DNA from: Maribacter orientalis
GTDB lineage: Bacteria > Bacteroidota > Bacteroidia > Flavobacteriales > Flavobacteriaceae
Assembly: GCF_900109345.1 (NCBI RefSeq)
Contig: NZ_FNZN01000002.1
Span: forward strand, 124,001 to 188,000
Direction of reading: 5' to 3'
Length of the DNA: 64,000 bases
Shown here piece by piece: positions 55,098 through 64,000 of the stretch. The notes beneath the pieces were generated by a model, which was given only the letters and a program-made list of their open reading frames with translations, searched no databases and was not told the DNA's origin. Each line of letters opens with the position of its first letter. Position 1 is the first letter of the stretch. The translations under genes were made by a program, and so were the position numbers.

Positions 55098-55376
55098 ATG
55101 GCTAAAGTTAATATCAAACCATTGGCAGATCGAGTTCTTATAGAGCCAATGGCAGCTGAAACTAAAACTGCGTCTGGACTTTACATTCCTGATACTGCAA
55201 AAGAAAAACCACAGAAAGGTAAAGTTGTAGCGGTAGGTCCTGGTACAAAAGATGACAAAGTTACCGTTAAGGTTGGTGATACTGTTCTATATGGTAAATA
55301 TGCTGGAACTGAATTGAAACTAGAAGGTTCAGATTACTTAATGATGAGAGAAAGTGATATTCTTGCTATTATCTAG
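55098..55376 (+). CDS. groES: Co-chaperonin GroES
   Basis: This 92-residue co-chaperonin matches GroES throughout: [61 protein letters not shown] and [13 protein letters not shown]. The mobile loop is [15 protein letters not shown]. It caps the GroEL cavity. It lies 118 bp before the GroEL start, and a single operon is likely. Confidence 0.97.
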   Translation: MAKVNIKPLADRVLIEPMAAETKTASGLYIPDTAKEKPQKGKVVAVGPGTKDDKVTVKVGDTVLYGKYAGTELKLEGSDYLMMRESDILAII

Positions 55377-55434
55377 ATAGCCTTTAGCTTATGGTATTTA
55401 GCCATTTGCAAAGTTCACAATCACAGAAAAATAA

Positions 55435-57123
<1,689 letters not shown>

Positions 57124-57176
57124 ACCGTAACACAGTTAGGCAATTATTAGTCTGATTGCTACATCAATCATATTTA

Positions 57177-57210
57177 AAACCGCTCTTGAAATTTCAAGAG
57201 CGGTTTTTTT
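57177..57210 (+). terminator. Terminator after groEL
   Basis: AAACCGCTCTTGAAA and TTTCAAGAGCGGTTT form a 15-bp perfect palindrome with further T after it. It lies about 54 bp after the groEL stop. Confidence 0.92.
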
Positions 57211-57231
57211 ATGCTTGAATACCGGAATCAA

Positions 57232-57265
57232 AAAAACCACCTTCTTTTTACAAAAGGTGGTTTTT
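57232..57265. terminator. Bidirectional terminator facing the small Lys/Ala-rich gene
   Basis: AAAAACCACCTT pairs with AAGGTGGTTTTT around 10 bases. With A-rich and T-rich sides it can end transcription from either direction; it lies about 40 bp after the stop of the small gene at 57305. Confidence 0.82.
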
Positions 57266-57304
57266 ATGTCCAAGTGGTAAGCCTACCCGTAGGCCAATAC
57301 CAAA

Positions 57305-57403
57305 CTACTTCTTCTTAGGAGCAGCCTTTGGAGCAGCCTTTTTACCAGCTTTTGCTGGAGAAGGCTTCGCAGCTGGTTTCCCTGCTGATTTTGCTTGTGC
57401 CAT
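57305..57403 (-). CDS. 32-residue Lys/Ala/Pro-rich histone-like peptide
   Basis: The frame encodes MAQAKSAGKPAAKPSPAK and continues with AGKKAAPKAAPKKK before TAG. This is a composition like the tails of histone H1 or of small DNA-binding proteins. It is free-standing, has a plausible ATG after an A-rich leader, and has its own hairpin terminator downstream. I infer a nucleic-acid-binding or ribosome-associated role only from composition. It is too short for most gene finders. Confidence 0.65.
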   Translation of the reverse strand: MAQAKSAGKPAAKPSPAKAGKKAAPKAAPKKK

Positions 57404-57542
57404 GAGTATCGAATTTAAAATAAATCTATGCTAATGTATTTCAGATTTTGATTCGTGATAATCACGTTGGCAAAAAATTAACTAAAACTTTCTATGTATT
57501 TTTCAACAGCAAAAAGAACCCAAATAAAAGTAGTTATTCTGA

Positions 57543-57905
57543 CTAATTTTTATGGTGTTCTCCATCATCTGAATTATCTTCTCTGTACAGACAACAAGGG
57601 TGTACACTATTATAAGCTTCATCTGTCGCCTTCAATTCTTTGGTGTCATGACCAACGGCAACAATAGCGGTTTTAATTTTCATGGCATCAGTTTTACGTT
57701 CATCCATAATAACAGCTAATTGATGAGTAGGAATATCCCAATTTGCATATTTTACTCCCTTCACATTTAATGCAGCCTCTTCAATACGCTCTTTACACAT
57801 TGCGCATTTACCGTTTACATCAAAAGTCATTTTTTTGTTTTTATCCTGCGCATAGGTTACCACAGCAATCAACATCATCGCTATTGACAAAATAGTTGTT
57901 TTCAT
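57543..57905 (-). CDS. Exported heavy-metal-associated (HMA) protein
   Basis: This 120-residue protein has a signal peptide (TTILSIAMMLIAVVTYAQ) and an HMA domain with metal site CAMC in NGKCAMCKERIEEAA. A tail carries VGHDTKELKATDEAYNSVHPC and then a second Cys in CCLYRED. A Cu(I)- or similar soft-metal-binding role in the periplasm is likely. It is the last gene of the metal operon, 17 bp after the TonB-dependent receptor. Confidence 0.88.
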   Translation of the reverse strand: MKTTILSIAMMLIAVVTYAQDKNKKMTFDVNGKCAMCKERIEEAALNVKGVKYANWDIPTHQLAVIMDERKTDAMKIKTAIVAVGHDTKELKATDEAYNSVHPCCLYREDNSDDGEHHKN

Positions 57906-57922
57906 AATTATAAATTAACGTG

Positions 57923-60163
57923 TTACAAAATTTTATATCTAAAGCCGCCATAAAACATTCTTCCCATTATTGGCGCATACACAATGGTTGTATCAAAATT
58001 AGGACCAAAAGGATTATCTGCACCCAAAACTGGATTATTTTGTTGTTCTCCGGTTAGGTTCTCCCCTCCTACATACATTTCAAACGTATTAGAAAACACT
58101 TTTGTTATTTGAGCATTCATGAGATTATATGGCGATGAATACGCACCTAATTGATATTGTGCTGAATTAGAGCTAGTGTCAGGTAATCTCATTTTTCCTA
58201 AACTATGCAGTGTATAATCGAATTTCCATTGAGAACCATTTTCCTTAGCTTCTGTTTCATAGCCTAAATTAATGAAAAAACGATGTTGTGCTTGTAATGG
58301 CTTTTGCAGGTTTCCACTTTTATAATCGGTTGAAACGTCATAGAATTTATACGCTGTTCTAAAATTTAACCGAGTTAATAATTCATAATTCATCTCAATT
58401 TGAAAACTATGTGCACTGCTTTTTCCTTCTAAATTATAAAATGAAACTTCCTGCGGATTTTCCCAATCGACTACTATTTGATTTTTAAAATCAGTGACAT
58501 AATAATCAATCGATACATCTCCTTTTTTGTTAAGGAAATTAAATCCCTGTAAAAAACTTACTCCGTAGTTCCAAGCATCCTCAGGTTCTAAACCATACAC
58601 ACTACCACCTATATTCAAAATCTTAATTTCTCTTGCAGATGCAAACAATTGCTGATTTTCAGCAAATATATTCGCTGCTCTTTTACCTCTTCCAAACGAA
58701 CCACGTAAACTTCCTTTTTCCCATGGTGTATAGCGAATATGAAAACGTGGAGTTACAAAAGTCCCCAATCGATTATGGTTATCTACACGAAGACCCGCAG
58801 TTAAACTAACTTTCTCTAAATTTTCATAACTATATTCTATAAAAGCACCGACCGAAGAATCTTCTCGAGAATAATCTGTAGCCGTTACTACCTCATCATA
58901 CCCGTCATATGCAAATGAAATTCCCGTTTTAAACTTGTTTCTTGTATCTCCAATTATAGAATTAAAAAGTAAGCTCGTAAAAATACTTTCGTGATTGATA
59001 TCGTATGTTCTAAACCCAAAATAGGAATCTTGCTTATGTAGACTATACGCAGTTTGAAAACCAAAGCTTTGAAAGGGCAATTCTGGAAAAACATACCCTA
59101 ATTTCAAAGAAGTATCAAAACGACGGGTATTTATCTCACTACCCCATGCGTTGGTCGTAAATCTATCAGTATTAGGATTAAAATCTATCTGCCCTACTTG
59201 TTTTTCATCATTCAAAAATCGAACATTTAAAAAACTGACCCATCCTTTTTCAGCATCTTGATATTGCCAACGGTTCATCACATTTATTTGATTACCTAAA
59301 GGAGCATCCAAAAATCCGTCTTTATTATTATCCTCTTTCTGTGCACGCATATTTCCGTGAATATAAAGTCCGGCACTCAACTTATCCGTAAGCTTTCTAT
59401 TAAAATGAGTATTCATTTCATAGCGCCCATTTTCATTGGCATAACCATTTACAAAAACAGCATTATCTGTTAATGGCTTCACCAATTCAGTATTTATCTG
59501 ACCCGAAATACTTTCATAACCATTGACCACACTACCAGCTCCTTTGGTGATTTGGATACTCTCTATCCAAGTACCTGGCGTAAAGGTCAACCCGTAAGCC
59601 TGTGAGGCGCCACGGACCATAGGAATATTTTCTTGAGTAATTAATAAATACGGACTGGTCAACCCCAGCATTTGAATTTGCTTGGTTCCGGTAAGACCAT
59701 CGGATAGATTAACATCTATCGCCGGATTGGTTTCAAAACTTTCTGCCAGATTACAACATGCCGCCTTCAATAGTTCTGCGCTATTTACCGTTATAACATT
59801 CTGCGGACTGAAATACGTTTTCTGTATAGCATCGCGTTCTTGCTGCACCACCACCTCATCTAACTCGTTGGTCGGTTTTAAACTAAGCCGAATAGTCTTT
59901 GGCTGATTTATCGTTAGTGTATCCGATTCGTACCCAACATAACTAATAATCAGTTTGTTGAATTCCTTTAGAAAGGGTATAGAAAATTTACCATCATAAT
60001 CGGTCACTACTCCCGTTTGCGAATCTTGCCAATAGACATTAGCACCCGAAAGACTTAAAGCGTTAGCACCGTCAGAATCTAGAACTACTCCTTCAACCAT
60101 TTCCTGAGAATAACTGAACCAAGGCAACAGGATTAATACAATTAGCACTATAAATTTATTCAT
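57923..60163 (-). CDS. TonB-dependent receptor, probable metal (copper) type
   Basis: From the ATG at 60163 the protein has 746 residues. It has a signal peptide (KFIVLIVLILLPWFSYSQ) and a CarboxypepD_reg-like beta domain (EGVVLDSDGANALSLSGANVYWQ). The plug follows, with AELLKAACCNLAESFETNPAIDV and ENIPMVRGASQAYGL, and then the outer-membrane barrel. Receptors with this plug sequence sit in flavobacterial metal operons; the Cys pair in the plug may bind metal. Genes on both sides are metal proteins. The frame could start further upstream, but that would overlap the ATPase stop and lack a signal. Confidence 0.88.
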   Translation of the reverse strand: MNKFIVLIVLILLPWFSYSQEMVEGVVLDSDGANALSLSGANVYWQDSQTGVVTDYDGKFSIPFLKEFNKLIISYVGYESDTLTINQPKTIRLSLKPTNELDEVVVQQERDAIQKTYFSPQNVITVNSAELLKAACCNLAESFETNPAIDVNLSDGLTGTKQIQMLGLTSPYLLITQENIPMVRGASQAYGLTFTPGTWIESIQITKGAGSVVNGYESISGQINTELVKPLTDNAVFVNGYANENGRYEMNTHFNRKLTDKLSAGLYIHGNMRAQKEDNNKDGFLDAPLGNQINVMNRWQYQDAEKGWVSFLNVRFLNDEKQVGQIDFNPNTDRFTTNAWGSEINTRRFDTSLKLGYVFPELPFQSFGFQTAYSLHKQDSYFGFRTYDINHESIFTSLLFNSIIGDTRNKFKTGISFAYDGYDEVVTATDYSREDSSVGAFIEYSYENLEKVSLTAGLRVDNHNRLGTFVTPRFHIRYTPWEKGSLRGSFGRGKRAANIFAENQQLFASAREIKILNIGGSVYGLEPEDAWNYGVSFLQGFNFLNKKGDVSIDYYVTDFKNQIVVDWENPQEVSFYNLEGKSSAHSFQIEMNYELLTRLNFRTAYKFYDVSTDYKSGNLQKPLQAQHRFFINLGYETEAKENGSQWKFDYTLHSLGKMRLPDTSSNSAQYQLGAYSSPYNLMNAQITKVFSNTFEMYVGGENLTGEQQNNPVLGADNPFGPNFDTTIVYAPIMGRMFYGGFRYKIL

Positions 60164-60194
60164 GTATATTTTATGTATTGTACGTTCAATTGCA

Positions 60195-62690
60195 TTAACC
60201 AATTTTGGCTGCCCGCAAGCGTAATGCGTTGGCAATAACCGAAACTGAACTAAAACTCATAGCTAAAGCCGCAATCATAGGAGATAATAAAATTCCGAAA
60301 TATGGAAACAATACTCCCGCAGCAACCGGAATACCAACAGTATTATAGATTAATGCAAAAAATAAATTCTGCTTGATATTTTTCATGACCGAATGACTAA
60401 GCTTATAAGCTTTTACAATACCATGTAAATCACCTTTCACCAAGGTAATTGAAGCACTCTCGATAGCAACATCGGTACCTGTGCCCATGGCGATACCAAC
60501 ATCACTCTTAGCCAATGCAGGCGCGTCATTAATACCATCACCAGCAACAGCTACCTTTCTACCTTCTGCCTGTAATCGCCCTACTTCTGCCAACTTATCT
60601 TGTGGGAGCATACTTGCCTTAAAGTCGGCCAAATTCAATTGACCTGCCACAGCCTTAGCCGTATCATGATTATCTCCCGTGAGCATAATGACCGCTATAC
60701 CAGATTTTTGAAGCTCTTCTATTGCTTTTTTACTTGTCGCTTTTATTTTATCCCCGATAGCGACATAACCAACCGCTTTACCATTGACCGCTAGATAAGA
60801 AACCGTTCTGCCATTTTTTTGCTGAGATTCTACTTCAGATTTCAATTCATCTGAAATACTAGCGTTCTCCTCTTGCATCATTTTCTCGTTACCTAAAGAA
60901 ATAGCCTTGTCATTTATTTTTCCCTTGACACCCATACCTGTCACGGAATAAAAATTATCTACTTTTAAAATACCCACCTTTTCTGCTTTTCCATATTTTA
61001 CGGTAGCATCGGCCAATGGATGTTCGCTAAATTGATTTAAGGACACAATATACTGAAGCACTTTTTCTGAATCATAATCAGCAATACTACCTACTTTTTC
61101 TACGGATGGTTTTCCTTCGGTAATGGTTCCTGTTTTATCAATAATCAATGTATCGATTTTATCCATACGCTCTAAAGCTTCGGCATTTTTTATCAACACT
61201 CCAGATTGCGCACCTTTACCCACACCAACCATAACCGACATTGGGGTTGCTAACCCTAAAGCACATGGGCAAGCGATAATTAATACGGCAATGGCATTTA
61301 CCAGCGCATACACATATACCGGTTCCGGGCCAAAAATGACCCAAACAATAAAAGTGATTACAGAAATAAGCACCACAGCAGGTACAAAATAACCAGAGAT
61401 TTTATCAGCCAGTTTTTGAATGGGAGCCTGACTACGACTTGCCTTGTTCACCATATCAATAATCTGTGACAGCAACGTATCTGAACCGACCTTTTCTGCT
61501 TTCATTACAAAAGAACGTTTGCCATTTATGGTACCAGAACTAACATTATCACCAACAACCTTTTGCACCGGAACCGGTTCACCTGTAATCATAGATTCAT
61601 CGACCGTACTTTCACCGTCTGTCAAAACCCCGTCAACCGGAATTTTGTCACCTGGTTTTACACGCAACAAATCGCCTTTTGAAATATTATCGATTGAAAT
61701 GGTTTCTTCGTTTCCGTTTACAATACGAATCGCTTTATTGGGAGCAAGTTTTAAAAGTTCCTTTACAGCAGAATTGGTTTTACTGTGTGCACGAGCCTCT
61801 AACAATTGGCCAAAAAGCACTAAGGTTAAAATAACCGTAGCTGCTTCAAAATAGACATGTACAGTACCTTGATCGGTTTTAAATTGTGGTGGAAAAAAAT
61901 CGGGCACCAAAATGGCAAAAACACTAAATAACCAGGCTACCCCTGCTCCAATACCTATTAAGGTAAACATGTTTAAATTCCATGATTTTACGGAACGATA
62001 CGCACGCTCAAAGAACATCCATGTTGCATAAAATACTACAGGAATAGACAACACAAACTGAACCCAGTTCCAATATTTTAAGGGTAACCAATTATGAAGC
62101 GGATTGTTCGGTATCATCTCAGACATCGCAATGATAAAGATGGGCAATGTAAATGCAACGGCTATCTTAAACTTGTTCAATAGCTTATTGTAACTTTTTT
62201 CCTCTGCTGAAACATCCGCCTGTTTTGGCACTAAATCCATACCACAAATAGGACAATCACCAGGTTCATCTCGCACCACTTCTGGGTGCATGGGACATGT
62301 ATACTCCTGACCTTTATGGCTAGCGACACTCGCTTCTTCCACCAAATCCATACCACAAACAGGGCAATCGCCGGGCTCAGAATAGGTTTTATCACCTTCG
62401 CAATGCATCGGACAATAGAAAACACCATTTCCGTTTTCTACTTCCTTGGACTTGACATCCGCATGATGATGATGCGACCCTAATTCATGAATGGAATAAT
62501 GTCCGCCATCTACTTTCATGGCGGTTTGCAACGATTTTAATGGAATATGTTTATCCATTTCCAAAATCGCCTCAGCTTTTTGTAAATCTACTGAAGCACT
62601 AGTTACACCTTCAACATTCGCTAATGTTTTCTCAACATGGGCTCTGCATCCATTACAGGTCATACCAACTATAGTATATGTATGTTTCAT
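60195..62690 (-). CDS. P1B-type copper/heavy-metal-transporting ATPase
   Basis: From the ATG at 62690 the protein has 831 residues. It has an HMA domain ([11 protein letters not shown]12 and C15), a His-rich stretch (GSHHHHAD), then two heavy-metal-binding zinc-finger-like modules (YCPMHCEGD with CPVCGMDL, and TCPMHPEVV with CPICGMDL). Eight membrane helices follow. The metal site CPC is at 474-476, TGE at 369-371, the phosphorylated aspartate D518 in DKTGT, and HP in SEHPLADA. It exports soft metal ions, most likely Cu(I). It lies between the NHL lipoprotein and the receptor genes. Confidence 0.95.
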   Translation of the reverse strand: MKHTYTIVGMTCNGCRAHVEKTLANVEGVTSASVDLQKAEAILEMDKHIPLKSLQTAMKVDGGHYSIHELGSHHHHADVKSKEVENGNGVFYCPMHCEGDKTYSEPGDCPVCGMDLVEEASVASHKGQEYTCPMHPEVVRDEPGDCPICGMDLVPKQADVSAEEKSYNKLLNKFKIAVAFTLPIFIIAMSEMIPNNPLHNWLPLKYWNWVQFVLSIPVVFYATWMFFERAYRSVKSWNLNMFTLIGIGAGVAWLFSVFAILVPDFFPPQFKTDQGTVHVYFEAATVILTLVLFGQLLEARAHSKTNSAVKELLKLAPNKAIRIVNGNEETISIDNISKGDLLRVKPGDKIPVDGVLTDGESTVDESMITGEPVPVQKVVGDNVSSGTINGKRSFVMKAEKVGSDTLLSQIIDMVNKASRSQAPIQKLADKISGYFVPAVVLISVITFIVWVIFGPEPVYVYALVNAIAVLIIACPCALGLATPMSVMVGVGKGAQSGVLIKNAEALERMDKIDTLIIDKTGTITEGKPSVEKVGSIADYDSEKVLQYIVSLNQFSEHPLADATVKYGKAEKVGILKVDNFYSVTGMGVKGKINDKAISLGNEKMMQEENASISDELKSEVESQQKNGRTVSYLAVNGKAVGYVAIGDKIKATSKKAIEELQKSGIAVIMLTGDNHDTAKAVAGQLNLADFKASMLPQDKLAEVGRLQAEGRKVAVAGDGINDAPALAKSDVGIAMGTGTDVAIESASITLVKGDLHGIVKAYKLSHSVMKNIKQNLFFALIYNTVGIPVAAGVLFPYFGILLSPMIAALAMSFSSVSVIANALRLRAAKIG

Positions 62691-62750
62691 ACGTTGTATT
62701 ATAAATATTATATGAATCTGGATAACCAATTAGACCTCCAGATAGACCTA

Positions 62751-63584
62751 TTATTTCTTCGCAAAAATTGGCTGTTTATGAAAAAGATTGAGTTTGCCAT
62801 TTCTGTAATTAATTACATACAGCGTATCATCTTTTATCATCATATCCGTAGGCTTTTCTATTTGGTCTTTTAAAACCTGTAATAGCACACCGGTCTTATC
62901 AAAAACCAAAACACGATTGTTTTCAAAATCAGTTACAAACACTTCATCCTCCGAAACAAAAATTCCTGTTGCCGCATTCATCCTTTGATCCTGGCCCATC
63001 ATTTGAAGGAATGTTCCCTTTTTGTCAAAAGCCTGTACTCGATTGTTATAGGCGTCTGCTACCCAAATCTTGTCCTTTGTAATTTGAACGTCAGTTGGAT
63101 AATAAAACTCCCCTTGCGCTTTTCCTTCCTTACCGAAAGAGATCCAGTTAGCTCCATCAAAATAAAGAATTCGGTTATTATAGAAATCTGCAATAGCCCT
63201 TTCATTTTCATAAACAGAAACGCCTGCAGGTGCATCTAATGAATCGGATACCTTCATGATGAACCTTCCCTTTTTATCAACCGTTTCAATGGCATCTTTT
63301 CCATATTCGGGAATAAATATCGTTTCCTTTATAGCATCAATATGCATTGGTCTGTCTAGAGAATCTATTGTTTCGGTGATTTTACCCTCTTTATCAATCT
63401 TGACTAAACGGTTATGATCACCATCAGAAAGCCAAATTGAACCATTTACTTGGGTTAAACCAATGGGATTCACCTCATCTAACTGAATAGTTTTAGACAA
63501 TACCCATTCTTTAGGAACGGCTACTTTTTCCTTACAGGCCGATGCTAAAATTAAAACGACTATTATAAAAATGCTTTTTCTCAT
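62751..63584 (-). CDS. NHL-repeat lipoprotein
   Basis: This lipoprotein of 277 residues starts with MRKSIFIIVVLILASAC, with the lipobox at ASAC followed by KEK. It then forms a six-bladed-type propeller of NHL repeats (IWVADAYNNRVQAFDKKGTFLQMMG, VFVTDFENNRVLVFDKTGVLLQVL). NHL proteins bind ligands or proteins. Two ATGs lie side by side (63587 and 63584), and the first overlaps the upstream stop by one base. It sits between the HMA and ATPase genes, so it probably has a role in metal handling; no metal site is visible. Confidence 0.85.
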   Translation of the reverse strand: MRKSIFIIVVLILASACKEKVAVPKEWVLSKTIQLDEVNPIGLTQVNGSIWLSDGDHNRLVKIDKEGKITETIDSLDRPMHIDAIKETIFIPEYGKDAIETVDKKGRFIMKVSDSLDAPAGVSVYENERAIADFYNNRILYFDGANWISFGKEGKAQGEFYYPTDVQITKDKIWVADAYNNRVQAFDKKGTFLQMMGQDQRMNAATGIFVSEDEVFVTDFENNRVLVFDKTGVLLQVLKDQIEKPTDMMIKDDTLYVINYRNGKLNLFHKQPIFAKK

Positions 63585-63586
63585 CA

Positions 63587-64000
63587 TTAGTAGCTTAAAC
63601 GTTCGTACTTACAACATGCAGGTAAATTTCCGTAATCATCAGAATGTGCTTGATGATTTTTAGTGTCATGACCTGCAACTGCTACTTCCTTTTCTATTTT
63701 CTCAAGAGAAGTTAACCCCGCATCAAATGAAACATTCATGATTTTAGTATCCTTATCCCAAGAAACTGCAGAAACACCTTTTACCGATTTTGCAGCTTTG
63801 GTGATCCTAGCTTCACACATAGCACAGTTTCCTGCTACCATTACATTTTTACTTACCGTTCCCTCTGATTTATTAGCCAATTCATTTGCTGAAGATTCTT
63901 CAACCGTACCATTGGCGCGCTCTACCTTTGCTGTTATTGGGGTATATCCTGCCTTTTCGACTTGCTTCTCCACATCAGTAAGGGTTAATGCTTTTTCCGC
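63587..64000 (-). CDS. HMA-domain protein (5' end beyond the window)
   Basis: The frame is open to position 64000, so the N terminus is missing. The visible part starts with ALTLTDVEKQVEKAGYTPI, the end of an HMA-like domain. A linker follows, then a complete HMA domain with GNCAMCEARI, and the tail VAGHDTKNHQAHSDDYGNLP followed by ACCKYERLSY. This tail resembles that of the small HMA protein at 57543. A GTG at 63973 could be read as a start but lies inside the first domain. It is the first gene visible in the operon. Confidence 0.85.
   Translation of the reverse strand, partial: AEKALTLTDVEKQVEKAGYTPITAKVERANGTVEESSANELANKSEGTVSKNVMVAGNCAMCEARITKAAKSVKGVSAVSWDKDTKIMNVSFDAGLTSLEKIEKEVAVAGHDTKNHQAHSDDYGNLPACCKYERLSY

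Overview
The window is chromosomal DNA of a marine-type member of the Flavobacteriaceae (Bacteroidota). The evidence is the low GC content, the near absence of Shine-Dalgarno sequences, start codons in A-rich leaders, a few TAnnTTTG-type promoter boxes, and above all the gldK-gldL-gldM-gldN cluster for gliding motility and type IX secretion. The closest genus cannot be read from the sequence alone. No rRNA, tRNA or CRISPR array was seen.

Positions 1-9230 are an accessory, partly decayed region. It holds a gene remnant, a small membrane protein, a DUF2200 protein, a SnoaL/NTF2-like protein and a broken NTF2-like pseudogene. It also holds a large SMEK-like/NACHT STAND NTPase (a probable anti-phage NLR-type protein), an IS110-family element with a candidate bridge RNA, a DUF389 membrane protein and a maturase-less group II intron remnant. 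A divergent direct repeat of about 145 bp lies in front of both the SnoaL-like gene and the NACHT gene.

Positions 9230-23400 are mostly single genes: a DinB-like protein, an unlisted 44-residue membrane protein, DUF2130, an orphan Imm53 immunity protein, an HExxH protein, an Asp/Asn hydroxylase-like protein, a CPA2 antiporter with a USP-like tail, a cupin, a LytS/LytTR two-component pair, a secreted protein with an internal duplication, a haem-binding protein, a GH113-like protein and a GIN-domain protein.

Positions 23397-30023 form one minus-strand operon: adaptor, RND pump and TolC-like channel, followed by an uncharacterised membrane protein and a CPXCG protein. Two paralogous secreted LRR proteins and an ABC-F ATPase follow, then DUF983 and an FAD oxidoreductase.

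Positions 36223-44721 hold the T9SS/gliding core gldKLMN, a ureohydrolase-fold protein with degraded metal ligands, and topA. Then come a large VPS10/BNR-repeat exoprotein, an LVIVD lipoprotein and a polytopic membrane protein.

Positions 50345-57123 are a plus-strand housekeeping run: miaB, a sigma-54 activator, lptE, an uncharacterised gene, secG, groES and groEL. A 32-residue Lys/Ala-rich peptide gene follows on the other strand.

Positions 57543-64000 form a minus-strand copper/heavy-metal operon. Read in transcription order it encodes a truncated HMA protein (running off the window edge), an NHL-repeat lipoprotein, a P1B-type ATPase, a TonB-dependent receptor and a small secreted HMA protein. 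The two HMA proteins share a Cys-Cys tail motif.
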